Shown here: positions 56,021 to 64,000 of the stretch, piece by piece
How the letters are laid out: every line of letters starts with the position of its first letter
How positions within the stretch are numbered: position 1 is the first letter of the stretch
Assembly: GCA_963773745.1 (NCBI GenBank)
Contig: CAVZCL010000005.1
Location: 62,001 to 126,000 of the forward strand
DNA from: UBA5069 sp963773745
GTDB taxonomy: Bacteria > Chloroflexota > Anaerolineae > Caldilineales > Caldilineaceae
Direction: 5' to 3'
Length of the DNA: 64,000 nucleotides
Made by a program: the position numbers and the translations under genes
The notes under the pieces: generated by a model
The model's database searches: none
Seen by the model: only the letters and a program-made list of their open reading frames with translations
Told to the model about the DNA's origin: nothing

Positions 56021-57550
56021 GAAGCTTTCCAATGTCTCCTGAAGCGCGATGTAGCGCGCCACCAGCGGCGCATAGGCGGCGTGTGCGCTGGCACTGGGCA
56101 GAGCAGGCGCACCGGTGGGCTGCGCATGGGCGGCGGCCGTCGCGGCCAGGTCATCAAAGATGCCCGCTGCCTTGCCTGCAATCAGCGCGCTGCCCCAGCT
56201 GCCAAACTCGGCCCCGGCCAGCCGCTGGTAGGGCACCCCCAGCACGTCGGCCTTGATCTGGTTCCAGAGCGCGCTGCGTGCGCCGCCGCCAATGGCACGC
56301 GCCTCGGTGAGCGCCAAATCGGGAATCGACTCGCGCAGGATTTCGAGATAGTAGCCATACTCGAAGGCCACGCTTTCGAGCAGGGCACGGTAGAAGTGCG
56401 CCTGCGTGTGGCTCCACGAGAAGCCCACCCACGCGCCGCGCATCTGCGGCGCGGCCGGGCAAATGCGCCCGCCCAGGTGTGGCGAGAAGAGCAGCCCATC
56501 GGCTCCGGGAGCAATGGCAGAGGCCATCTCGGCCATGCGTGCATACGCTTCGTCGCTGCTCAGGAAAGTGGCTTGCGCCTCTGCCACGCCATGGTGCGTT
56601 GCGAAAAAGGTGTCGCGATACCAGCGCAGCGCCTGACCGCCGCCCGCAATATACGCGAGCGGATTCCAGAGGCCGGGAATCACCGAACGCATGGTGAGCA
56701 GCGCCTTGTGGCGCGTGTCGGCCACAAAGCTGTCGGTGCAGCCGGCCAGCACAGAGGCAGTGCCGGCCAGGTCAAAGAGCATGCCCGGGCGCACAATGCC
56801 TGCGCCCAGCGCGCCGGCGGCGGTGTCGCCGCAGCCCGCCGCCACGAGCGTCCCCGGGGCCAGGCCAAAGTCACGGGCGGCCGTGTCCGTCACTTCGCCC
56901 GCCACGTGCCACGGCTCCACAATCCGCGGCAGCTTCTCCATCTCCACGCCCAGCAGCCCACAGAGCTCTGCCGACCATTCACCCGCCTGTGCGTCGGCCA
57001 GCGCCGAGAAGTGGATAAAGGTGTAGTCCATGAAGGCGTCTGTGGCGCGCAGCCCGGCCATGCGTCCGGCCACGTAGCCCGCCGGCGTGACGAACTTGGC
57101 AATGCGCGCATACTCCGCAGGGCGCTCGTGCTTCCACCAGAGGATCTTGGGGCCGTGGTCGCAGGTGGGCGCGCAGCCGGTGGTGCGCGTAATCAGGTCG
57201 CCATGGTCACGCGCCAGTTGCTCAATGTAGGGGCGGCAGCGCATGTCCAGCCACGAATCGAAGCGAATTGCGGGTGCAAAGTCCTCGTCAATCGCACCAA
57301 TGCCCGCCATCTGGCTGTCAAAGGCAAGCGCACGCACCGCACGTGGGTCCACGCCGCTGTCGCGAATGCAGGTCGCCACGGTCTGTGCGGCGGTGCGGTA
57401 GAAGTCCTCATTCTCCTGCTCCACCACGCCTGGGGCGGGGTAGCGAATGGGGACGTCGACCGCCGCTTCGGCCACGAGTACGCCGTCCGTCGTATAGAGC
57501 GCGGCCTTGGTTGCGCTTGTGCCCAGGTCAATGCCGAGGAGGTAGTCCAT
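56000..57550 (-). CDS. FGGY-family carbohydrate kinase
   Basis: A 516-residue kinase with the N-terminal phosphate motif YLLGIDLGTSATKAALY, substrate strand ALAFDSQMAGIG, adenosine region DLAGTASVLAGC, and the FGGY signature area ARAIGGGARSALWNQIKADV. It phosphorylates a sugar or polyol with ATP; xylulose, gluconate, ribulose and erythrulose kinases belong to this family, and I cannot separate them here. The ATG at 57550 has no ribosome site; its leader is made of GTTCAAGGGTTC words. The last residues and stop come from a dispersed repeat word. Confidence 0.88.
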   Translation of the reverse strand: MDYLLGIDLGTSATKAALYTTDGVLVAEAAVDVPIRYPAPGVVEQENEDFYRTAAQTVATCIRDSGVDPRAVRALAFDSQMAGIGAIDEDFAPAIRFDSWLDMRCRPYIEQLARDHGDLITRTTGCAPTCDHGPKILWWKHERPAEYARIAKFVTPAGYVAGRMAGLRATDAFMDYTFIHFSALADAQAGEWSAELCGLLGVEMEKLPRIVEPWHVAGEVTDTAARDFGLAPGTLVAAGCGDTAAGALGAGIVRPGMLFDLAGTASVLAGCTDSFVADTRHKALLTMRSVIPGLWNPLAYIAGGGQALRWYRDTFFATHHGVAEAQATFLSSDEAYARMAEMASAIAPGADGLLFSPHLGGRICPAAPQMRGAWVGFSWSHTQAHFYRALLESVAFEYGYYLEILRESIPDLALTEARAIGGGARSALWNQIKADVLGVPYQRLAGAEFGSWGSALIAGKAAGIFDDLAATAAAHAQPTGAPALPSASAHAAYAPLVARYIALQETLESFYTTFTD

Positions 57551-57720
57551 TTTGAGAGTTCAAGGGTTCGAAGTTCAAGGGTTCAAAAGCAAGTGGCAAT
57601 TGGTGAAGTGGCAATTGGTGAAGTGGTCACCGGTAAACGGGGATGGCATGGCGTGAACGCCACGTGCCAATGCACCATTTACCATTTGCCAACTGCCGGT
57701 TGCCAGTTACGAGTTACGAA
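57551..57720. repeat. Short-word repeats between the GntR and kinase genes
   Basis: Two GTTCAAGGGTTC-type words (57558-57583), then TGGCAATTGGTGAAG twice, opposed by CCATTTACCATTTGCCAACT and GTTGCCAGTTACGAGTTACG. No gene is seen. Confidence 0.65.
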
Positions 57721-57730
57721 TGGTTGTCCG

Positions 57731-58519
57731 TCATTTCATGTTGCTGTTGAGCACATATGCCGGCCCCTTGTCGCGCGAGCGCACAAGCTCCACCTCGAAC
57801 ATGGAGCGATCGCCACGGTGCAGCGCCTTGTAATACTCCACGGGCGTGCCGTCTTCAAGATAGCTGATGCTCTCGAGCGCCACGAGCGGTGCGCCACGCG
57901 CAATTTCCAGCAGCCCCGCTTCATATTCGCTGGCGGCGATGGCCTGGATCATGCGCTTGCCGCGCGCGATCACAATGCCGTAGTCGCGCTCGAGCAGCGC
58001 GTAGAGCGACTGGCGCGTCAGGTCGGCCGTGAGCACATTGGGGCAGAGCGCATAGGGCAACCAGGTCGTCACAAGCACCAGTGGCTCGTTGTTGATGGAG
58101 CGCACGCGGTCGATGACGAGCACGGGCGTCTCCACGGGCAGCGCCAGCATCTCGGCCACCTTGGCGGTGGCGGGCACCACCTGCTGCTGCAGGACGCGTG
58201 AGACGGGGCGTTCGCCCTTGCTCTCCATATCCTGGTAGAAGCCCGTCAGCTCCTGAAAGAGGCTTTCGCCGATTTTGGGGCGTGCGACGAATGTGCCCTT
58301 GCCCTTGCGGCGCACAATCAGTCCCTCGTACTCCATGCTGACAAGCGCCTGGCGCACCACCGTGCGGCTGACGTCGAAGAGCTGGCAGAGGTCCGGTTCG
58401 CTGGGCAGTTGGTCGCCCGGGAGCGCCTCGCCCTGCTGGATGGCGTCGCGAATGGCCTCCTGCACCTGGGCGTAGAGGGGGACATAGCTGTTGCGGTCGA
58501 TACTTGTGTTGAGATGCAC
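57731..58519 (-). CDS. GntR/HutC-family transcriptional regulator
   Basis: About 262 residues: an N-terminal winged helix (YVPLYAQVQEAIRDAIQQGE, LPSEPDLCQLFDVSRTVVRQ, GKGTFVARP) and a C-terminal UTRA ligand domain (VLVIDRVRSINNEPLVLVTT, TPVEYYKALHRGDRSMFEVE). UTRA regulators usually bind a phosphorylated or acidic sugar intermediate. I chose the GTG at 58519 (residues HLNTSIDRNSY), which has GGAG six bases upstream; earlier in-frame starts reach 58597. It heads the eight-gene catabolic cluster and is its probable regulator. Confidence 0.88.
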   Translation of the reverse strand: MHLNTSIDRNSYVPLYAQVQEAIRDAIQQGEALPGDQLPSEPDLCQLFDVSRTVVRQALVSMEYEGLIVRRKGKGTFVARPKIGESLFQELTGFYQDMESKGERPVSRVLQQQVVPATAKVAEMLALPVETPVLVIDRVRSINNEPLVLVTTWLPYALCPNVLTADLTRQSLYALLERDYGIVIARGKRMIQAIAASEYEAGLLEIARGAPLVALESISYLEDGTPVEYYKALHRGDRSMFEVELVRSRDKGPAYVLNSNMK

Positions 58520-58637
58520 GTTCGACTCCGGGGTGGTAGTCCGTCCCTGGTATCCTATCATGCTGTAATAACAGGCTGCGTTGCAGTGTACTCGCATGGA
58601 TGCACGATGTCAAGACGGAAAATTACGAGTTTCCGAA

Positions 58638-58715
58638 GCTTGCGCAGCGGAGGGCTGGAAGCCCCTCCGCTGCGCAAGCAGAAACGGGGAGCGCTGCCAT
58701 CAGGCAGCGCTCCCC
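58638..58715 (-). terminator. Two consecutive hairpins after the exported repeat-protein gene
   Basis: First met by minus-strand transcription is 58686-58698 with 58703-58715 (13 bp, arm GGGGAGCGCTGCC), followed by GTTTC. Next is 58638-58654 with 58663-58679 (17 bp), which contains the GCGGAGGG core found at 4124-4146 and 59890. Confidence 0.75.
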
Positions 58716-58746
58716 ACTCTCTGGCTATGCAGTTGTAGCGTGAAGC

Positions 58747-59644
58747 CTAACCGTTGCTGCCGGTTGAATCGTCAGTAGACGGGGCGTTCGGTGCGGACGT
58801 GCCGGGGCTCTGTCTGTCGCCACGCCCGCCGCGCTGGCCGGGGCCACCCATGTCATCCATGCCGCGCCCGCCGCGGTGGCCGAAGCCGTCATCCATGCCC
58901 GGGCCGAAGCCGCGCATGCCCTGCCCACCCTGCGCTGCCAGTGCATCCGCCTGCGCCTGGGTGATGACGCCGTCGGCCACCGCCGCCGTCACTGCATCAT
59001 CGTATGCCGACTGCACCAGGGGCGCAACGTATTCGCTCAGCGATCGCTGTGCCTTCATCAGGTCGGCCTCTGCCTGGGTCAGGTTGCCATCCGTCACGGC
59101 CTGGGCCAGACGGTCATCGAAGACCTGCGTGCGTGCCGCCTGGAGATCATCCACGGTGATGCCGAGGGCGTCGGCAAGGAGTGCGTCGGCGTCGATGTCG
59201 CTGCCGGCCATGTTGCCGAAGCCGATGCCCAAAGTCGTGGCCGAAGTCGCCGCCCATGTCACCCATGCCGCCCCAACGCCCCGCAGTGCCATCCATTTGC
59301 GCCTTGAGGCTCTCGGCCTGCTTCTCCGTCAGCCAGCCGTCGGCTACCTGCTGGTCGATCGCTGCGCCCGCCGCCTCCATTTGCGCGGCCTGCAGCTCCT
59401 CCGTCGTGATGCCCAGCGCCTCGGCGAGCGCAGCACTCTGGTCACCCCTGCCGCCCAGGGCGCCATCTGGCGTGCCCCGACCCCACTGCTGCAGGGTATT
59501 AATGACTGAACTGGTGACAGTGTCGGTGCTGGTAGCGCTCTGGGCCTGGGCAATTGTCGGGAAGAGCGCCGTGCCGCCGATGATCAGTGCGGCTGCTGCG
59601 GCCGCTACTCCACCCCACAGGGTGCGTTTCATACCGGTCTTCAT
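58747..59644 (-). CDS. Exported helical-repeat protein with Gly/Met/His/Asp-rich segments, one frame change
   Basis: About 298 residues in two frames joined near 59225. AAGGAG lies ten bases before the ATG at 59644. A signal peptide (LWGGVAAAAAALIIGGTALF, PTIAQAQ) is followed by two helical repeats of the form LAEALGITTEELQAA ... VADGWLTEKQAESL and LADALGITVDDLQAA ... VTDGNLTQAEADLM, and then VADGVITQAQADAL. Between and after them are Gly/Met/Asp/His-rich runs (GRWGGMGDMGGDFGHDFG; later MRGFGPGMDDGFGHRGG), which could bind metal. The repeat type is known from exported actinobacterial and Chloroflexota proteins of unknown role. Confidence 0.75.
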
Positions 59645-59834
59645 AATCTTCTATCTCCTTGCGTGTGGGTGAGAACCCACCTGAAATGTGCGGCTCGGTG
59701 TGCAGGACGGTGGCGCCGCGTGGCCGGCCGTCCTGCACACAGTATGGGGCGCACATGTGGAGAGAGTGTGAAGAAAAGTCGGGGAGAGTATGTGGATCGG
59801 AAAACGGGCTGTACGTCACGTTGGAGGGCGCGCT

Positions 59835-59978
59835 GTTGTAGGTCACGTCTCCGGCGTGACGCCGTAAAGGCTGCATTGCCAGATCATAAGCGGAGGGCTG
59901 GAAGCCCCCCGCTACGATCATCAATGGATTTGATAGGGGTGGCAGAAAGGCGTCACGCCGGGAGACGTGACCTGCAAC
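59835..59978. repeat. Composite MITE-like palindromic element
   Basis: Outer ends GTTGTAGGTCACGTCTCC (59835) and the inverse (to 59978) match the element at 34484-34612 with slight decay. The interior carries a GCGGAGGGCTGGAAGCCCCC hairpin (from 59890). It fills much of the gap 59645-59999, where no gene is seen. Confidence 0.8.
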
Positions 59979-59999
59979 GGCGTGCCAACCGCATCAACT

Positions 60000-61406
60000 T
60001 CAGAACGTCACGACGTCGCCGCGCGCGGGAATGGTTACATTGGCCACGCCCGCGCCGTGCAGCTTGCCGGCCAGCACCTCCTGCGCAGGCGGCTCGCCAT
60101 GCACCAGGAAGAGCTGTTGCAGGCGGGCGCGATCCAGTTCGCTCGTCCATGCCACAAGCTCGGCCTGGTCGGCGTGGGCGCTGTAGCCTTCAATGGATTC
60201 CACATGCGCCTTGACTTTGTACTCTTCGCCAAAGATGCGCACTTCCTTGTCGCCATCCTTGAGTCGCCGCCCCAGCGTATTCTGCGCCTGGAAGGAGACA
60301 ATCAGCACCGTATTCTCGCTGTTGCCAATGTTGTTCTTGAGGTGATGCAGAATGCGCCCCGCCTCGGCCATGCCGCTTGCGCTGATGATGACGCATGATT
60401 GGTTGAAGAAGTTGAGCTGCTTGCTGCGGCTCACATCGCGCACGTACTCAATGTTGGCGTCGTCAAAGGGATTGCGCTTGTGGTCTTCAACCACAAAGCG
60501 CTGCACCGTATCGTTCCACGCCTCGGGGTGCATGCGGAAGACGTCCGTCGCCTCCACCGCCAGCGGGCTGTCTACAAAGATGGGCAGTACGGGGATGTCG
60601 CCGCTCTCATCCAGCTGATTGAGCGCATAGACCAGCTCCTGCGTGCGCCCGACGGCGAACGCCGGGATGATCACCTTGCCGCGCCGCTGCGCGGTGGCGT
60701 TGACGACATCGCGCAGCGCCTTGCGCGACGAGACCACGCTCTCGTGCAGGCGGTCACCGTAGGTGCTCTCCATAATGACAATGTCAGCCACATCGGGGCG
60801 CGTGGGGGGTTGCAGGAGCATGCTCTCCGTGCGTCCAATGTCGCCGCTGAAGGCCAGTCGCCACTTCTTGTCCGTGTCGAACTCATGCAAGTCGACTGAA
60901 ATCCACGCCGCTCCCAGAATGTGCCCAACTTGATGAAAAGTCACCTCGACGCCGTCGGCGACGTGCACCTTGCGCTCGTAGCCCATGGCAATGAACTGGC
61001 CCAGGCTTGCTTGTGCATCGGCCCGCGTGTAGATGGGATCAACCGGTGGTTCGTTCTTGCGCCTGCGCTGCTTGCTGACATACTCCGCGTCCTGTTCCTG
61101 TATGCCGCCGCTGTCCATGAGCATGTAGGTGGACAGGTTGCGCGTGCCCGCCGTGCACCAGATGTTGCCCGTGAAGCCCTGCTTGACCAGGTTGGGGATA
61201 TTGCCCGAGTGGTCAATGTGGGCATGGCTGAGCACCAGCGCATCGATTGAGGCGGGGGCAAAGGGAAAGTTAAGGTTGCGCTCATAGGTGAGTGAGCGCT
61301 TGCCCTGATAGAAGCCGCAATCGAGCAGCACGCGCTTGCCGTTGATTTCGATCAGGTGCATGGAACCGGTGACTTCCTGCGCCGCGCCATGAAAATGCAG
61401 TTGCAT
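60000..61406 (-). CDS. Beta-CASP metallo-beta-lactamase-fold RNA hydrolase
   Basis: A 468-residue protein from the ATG at 61406 (MQLHFHGAAQEVTGS). Metal motifs are SHAHIDHSGNIP, HQVGHILGAAW and SGDIGR; the beta-CASP domain (STYGDRLHE, IPAFAVGRTQELVY) ends with EGYSAHADQAELV. This arrangement matches bacterial homologues of CPSF73/YSH1-type exo-endoribonucleases, so RNA processing or decay is likely. The earlier in-frame start at 61469 adds a repeat-derived stretch. It stands alone, flanked by palindromic elements. Confidence 0.92.
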   Translation of the reverse strand: MQLHFHGAAQEVTGSMHLIEINGKRVLLDCGFYQGKRSLTYERNLNFPFAPASIDALVLSHAHIDHSGNIPNLVKQGFTGNIWCTAGTRNLSTYMLMDSGGIQEQDAEYVSKQRRRKNEPPVDPIYTRADAQASLGQFIAMGYERKVHVADGVEVTFHQVGHILGAAWISVDLHEFDTDKKWRLAFSGDIGRTESMLLQPPTRPDVADIVIMESTYGDRLHESVVSSRKALRDVVNATAQRRGKVIIPAFAVGRTQELVYALNQLDESGDIPVLPIFVDSPLAVEATDVFRMHPEAWNDTVQRFVVEDHKRNPFDDANIEYVRDVSRSKQLNFFNQSCVIISASGMAEAGRILHHLKNNIGNSENTVLIVSFQAQNTLGRRLKDGDKEVRIFGEEYKVKAHVESIEGYSAHADQAELVAWTSELDRARLQQLFLVHGEPPAQEVLAGKLHGAGVANVTIPARGDVVTF

Positions 61407-61471
61407 GGAGGTTCGCCTTTCGGTGGAGATTGAGGATTCGTGCCTTTGAGTGCCTTCTCGCGCGAACACAG

Positions 61472-61502
61472 TTTCGTGGCGGCTTCAGCCGCCGCTACGA
61501 AA
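61472..61502. repeat. Short TTTCGT palindromic element
   Basis: TTTCGTGGCGGCTTCAGCC against GCCGCCGCTACGAAA: a compact hairpin version of the element at 44433-44526, lying upstream of the beta-CASP gene. Confidence 0.7.
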
Positions 61503-61535
61503 TGCGCGTCTGCCGCGAGGAGGATCTTTTGGGCT

Positions 61536-63062
61536 TTACTTTGCGGGCACAAAACGGTAGCCGCGCCCACGGTCATTCTCGATTGTGCCAATCGCCGGGT
61601 CGGCCTTGTCCAGCACAAGGCGCAGGCGGCGAATGGCCTCCTGCACGCGCCGCACGGTGGCGTCGGGCCGCCGCCACACATCGTGCAGCAGCGTTTCGGG
61701 TGCAACAATCTGGTTGCTGTGGCTCTGGAAGTAGCCCAGCAGGTTGACCTCCGTCTTGGTCAGCTTGTCGAGGAAATCGGGCGCAATACCCACGGGCGCA
61801 TGTACTTTGGCTGCCTTGCCGTTGGCTCGCGCCGGCGCCCCGTTGCCGGCTGCACCCGCCGCGCCGGACCCTGCGCCGCCTGCGCCCGTCGCGCCCACCG
61901 CCCCCACGGCGCCATTGCGCTCGCCCCCTGCCTGCAACTCCTGCATGCGCGCACGCAAGAACTCGGCCAGCAGCGGCGAGAAGAAGGAATAGCCAATCGA
62001 TTCGCCGGCTGGACTCGCCTCATCACCTGCGTCCGCGTGAACCACAGTGCAGCAGCTGATCAACGCTTGATTGAAAATCCAGTTGATGGTGCTGCTCTCC
62101 TCAATGCTCAGCGCAGCGAGGGCCAGAGGGCCCTCGACAAGACGCGCCACCAAACCCAACACAACTGACTTGTGCAGCGGCGCAGGAGGCGACTGCAACC
62201 GCCGCCACTGCGTCTCAAAGAGGGTGCGTGCATGCTCCGCCAGGCGCAGCCGCAGCAGTGGAAGGTGCGCCGGGCCCACATCCACATTGGCGGGCAACAT
62301 GCGGTCGACCTCGAGCAGAATGTCGCCCATCCGCCGCAGCAGGTAGGGGTGCGCCCCCGTGAGCGCCAGCAGCTCGTCGAGGCAGGGGCGAATGCCCGGG
62401 TAGCTGACGGCGTAGCCCTCCATCCAGCGGCGCGCCGCCTCGGGCTCCAGCAGCGCGATGAAGATCATCGTCATCATGTTGAAGAGGGGCGACGCCGAAC
62501 GGTCGGGGTCCAGGTCAATGAGGGGCTGCTCCGTGGCAACCACCACCGCGGCCAGGCGGGTGAGGGGGCGCAGCTCATTGACGGTGTCCATGGGCAGCGA
62601 CGCGAAGACACGGTCGAAGCTGTCAATGAGCAAGACCGTGCGGTAGCCTCTTTCATTGAGCCGCTGGAGCAGCAGCATCAGTTGCAAGGGCTGCGGCTGG
62701 GATTCCTCCGCGGCATGCGTTTGGGGCAGCAAGTGCTCGCGCTGGATGAAAGCGGCCACCTGTGCCACAAGGTACGCCATGAAGTCGGCCTGGGCATCGG
62801 GCAGGCTGCTGTCCACGCGCACCACAACGAGGCGCCCCGCATCCTGCCAGGCGGCGGGCCGCCAGTCGCTGAAGTCATCGCCCAGCAGCGGCCCCTCATC
62901 AGAGGCAAGAAACCGAAGCAGGCGGCTCTTGCCCACCATTTTGGAGCCAACCAGCGAGAAGCTGGTGGGCGCTTCGGCCAGCACGCCAAGCACGATCTCG
63001 CGCACAATTGGCTCGCGCCCGCTAAAGAGCCGCTCGTTTTCCATGGGCATTGTCGTCATCAT
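61536..63062 (-). CDS. AAA/STAND-type ATPase fused to a C-terminal PhoB-type winged helix
   Basis: A 508-residue protein. The ATPase part has Walker A LVGSKMVGKSRLLRF and Walker B RTVLLIDSFDRVFASL, with a winged-helix-like C-terminal subdomain. Then a Gly/Ala-rich collagen-like linker (GAVGAVGATGAGGAGSGAAG) leads to a Trans_reg_C winged helix (LTKTEVNLLGYFQSHSNQ, RVQEAIRRLRLVLDKADP, GRGYRFVPA). There is no receiver domain, so DNA binding is probably controlled by nucleotide state rather than phosphorylation. A second ATPase gene lies directly upstream. Its leader contains GTTCAAAG and CCCGACAC words. Confidence 0.83.
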   Translation of the reverse strand: MMTTMPMENERLFSGREPIVREIVLGVLAEAPTSFSLVGSKMVGKSRLLRFLASDEGPLLGDDFSDWRPAAWQDAGRLVVVRVDSSLPDAQADFMAYLVAQVAAFIQREHLLPQTHAAEESQPQPLQLMLLLQRLNERGYRTVLLIDSFDRVFASLPMDTVNELRPLTRLAAVVVATEQPLIDLDPDRSASPLFNMMTMIFIALLEPEAARRWMEGYAVSYPGIRPCLDELLALTGAHPYLLRRMGDILLEVDRMLPANVDVGPAHLPLLRLRLAEHARTLFETQWRRLQSPPAPLHKSVVLGLVARLVEGPLALAALSIEESSTINWIFNQALISCCTVVHADAGDEASPAGESIGYSFFSPLLAEFLRARMQELQAGGERNGAVGAVGATGAGGAGSGAAGAAGNGAPARANGKAAKVHAPVGIAPDFLDKLTKTEVNLLGYFQSHSNQIVAPETLLHDVWRRPDATVRRVQEAIRRLRLVLDKADPAIGTIENDRGRGYRFVPAK

Positions 63063-63070
63063 GCGCCTCC

Positions 63071-63160
63071 CGCGAAATGCAGTTCAAAGTTCAAGGTTCA
63101 GGCTTCAAAGCAACAGCGTTGCTGCTGCCAGTGCCCGACACCCGACACCCGACCACCTGA
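63071..63160. repeat. Short-word repeats between the two ATPase genes
   Basis: GTTCAAAGTTCAAGGTTCAG and CCCGACACCCGACACCCGAC words, with a small hairpin AGCAACAGCGTTGCTGCT, fill the 99-base gap between the two ATPase genes. Confidence 0.6.
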
Positions 63161-63161
63161 C

Positions 63162-64000
63162 CTATCCGTTATTGCGCGCGAGCCAGCGCCGAAAAAGCTT
63201 GCTCGTGAAGCACCACGCGTCGGGCGCGCATTCCGTCAGTACATCATTGGCGCAGAGCGCGGCAAGCGTGCGCCGCTGCGTAGCGGGCGGGATATCGGTG
63301 ACCCGCGTGCTGATTTGCGCCCACGTCAGCGGCGCATCCACATCGCCCGCATGGCCCGCCTCTGCCAGGCGGGCCATTTCGGTAATCAGGCGGTCGGCGC
63401 GGCCTGGGGCCAGGTCCAGCAAATGGGCAAAGAGGCTCTCCATGGGCTGCATGAAGCTCTCCGCCACAGCATCCACATCCACGCGTGTAGCGGTGCGCGT
63501 CCCCTGCATCGTCAGGTAGCCCACCAGCTTGTTGCAAAAGGCCTGAATCACAAAGGGGCTGCCGCCCGTCAACTCGTGTACATGCTCGGCCACACCCGGC
63601 GTATAGTCCACAAAGTTGCGGATAGGCCATTCAATCAGACGGCGCGCGTCGTCGCTCGCCAGCGGTTTGAGCGACAGCGTGTCGGCCATCTCATGCACCT
63701 GCCAGAAGGGAGAACTCAATTGCGCACGCGTGGTTTCCTGCGCCTGGTCGTAGGTCTTCTGCTGAATCACGGTGACAAAGCTGACGGTGTCTCCCACCAG
63801 CATGAGCAGGCTGCGCCACTGGTCGAAGAAATCGCTCGGCAGCTCACCGGCGAGCAGCAAATCGGTGGTGCGGCTGAATTCGTCGATGAGCACCACCAGC
63901 CGGCGCGTGCCCAGGCGCTGGCGCAAGGCGGTTAGATACGCGGCCAGGCGGCGCGGCGCATGCTCGGCAAAGTGAGCGCGCACCGGTGCGCCCAGCGAGG
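63162..64000 (-). CDS. AAA ATPase (N-terminus beyond the window)
   Basis: The frame is open to the window end, so the N-terminus with Walker A is missing; at least 279 residues are present. A Walker B strand (RRLVVLIDEFSRTTDLLL) and a sensor-like region (VSFVTVIQQKTYDQ) are visible, followed by a helical lid (GSPFVIQAFCNKLVGYL) and a winged-helix-like end (TWAQISTRVTDIPPATQRRT, WCFTSKLFRRWLARNNG). It resembles ORC/STAND-type ATPases that act as signalling switches. It lies 100 bases upstream of the ATPase-winged helix gene on the same strand, so the two probably form one system. Confidence 0.75.
   Translation of the reverse strand, partial: SLGAPVRAHFAEHAPRRLAAYLTALRQRLGTRRLVVLIDEFSRTTDLLLAGELPSDFFDQWRSLLMLVGDTVSFVTVIQQKTYDQAQETTRAQLSSPFWQVHEMADTLSLKPLASDDARRLIEWPIRNFVDYTPGVAEHVHELTGGSPFVIQAFCNKLVGYLTMQGTRTATRVDVDAVAESFMQPMESLFAHLLDLAPGRADRLITEMARLAEAGHAGDVDAPLTWAQISTRVTDIPPATQRRTLAALCANDVLTECAPDAWCFTSKLFRRWLARNNG

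Noticed and set aside
62172..63935. A 587-codon plus-strand open frame spanning two ATPase genes
   Set aside because: It crosses a real intergenic repeat region and opposes two frames with Walker B motifs. Its composition is that of a reverse-strand shadow.

Overview
The window is a GC-rich bacterial chromosome segment with 49 protein-coding genes on both strands. I see no rRNA, tRNA, CRISPR array, transposase or phage gene. The gene content suggests a Chloroflexota bacterium, perhaps Anaerolineae/Caldilineae-like. The reasons are MalT- and STAND-type ATPase regulators, Rex, MoxR/DUF58/DUF4129 membrane proteins, exported proteins with C-terminal 'YLPL' strings, and an intergenic space full of palindromic repeats. 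This placement is inference, because no ribosomal marker that would settle it (such as 16S) is present.

Layout. 1-5.2 kb: a MalT-like regulator cut by the window edge, a class III aminotransferase and a PlsC-type acyltransferase. 5.5-10.9 kb: a central-carbon block (pgi, GTP-type pckG, ATP-type pckA). 11.0-13.9 kb: a type IIA P-type cation ATPase whose promoter region carries a Rex-like operator and a tandem dyad operator. 14.4-19.2 kb: dgkA, ybeY, the pgpH-type HD phosphohydrolase, yqeY and a TVP38 membrane protein. 19.3-27.5 kb: obg, nadD, an S41 protease, an OmpR-type response regulator, rex, rsmG, a DtxR/MntR regulator and a Nudix hydrolase. 27.7-30.0 kb: infA, rpsU and an S1 RNA-binding protein. 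30.4-34.4 kb: MoxR, DUF58 and DUF4129. 34.7-50.1 kb: mixed genes including a DUF1624 acyltransferase, a C39/TPR protein, a FAD/Fe-S oxidoreductase, an HD protein, a flippase-like membrane protein, a sulfurtransferase, a YqeC-MocA fusion and an exported CAP-domain protein. 50.2-58.5 kb: an eight-gene catabolic cluster on one strand (GntR, FGGY kinase, Gfo/Idh, Zn-ADH, cupin phosphoglucose isomerase, 2-hydroxyacid dehydrogenase, KDPG-type aldolase, AroE-like dehydrogenase) that matches no pathway I know. 58.7-64 kb: an exported repeat protein, a beta-CASP RNase-like protein and two AAA/STAND ATPases, one fused to a PhoB-type winged helix.

Two window-wide signals stand out. (1) The intergenic DNA contains several families of long, near-perfect inverted repeats. 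Some fill the whole gap between convergent genes, and at least three reach into a coding sequence and supply its last codons and stop codon. (2) About a dozen genes are interrupted by a single-base frame change that restores an otherwise normal protein. They are dense in 11-17 kb and 30-49 kb and absent from most other stretches. Indel error in the assembly is the simplest explanation. These genes are annotated as whole genes with the break noted.
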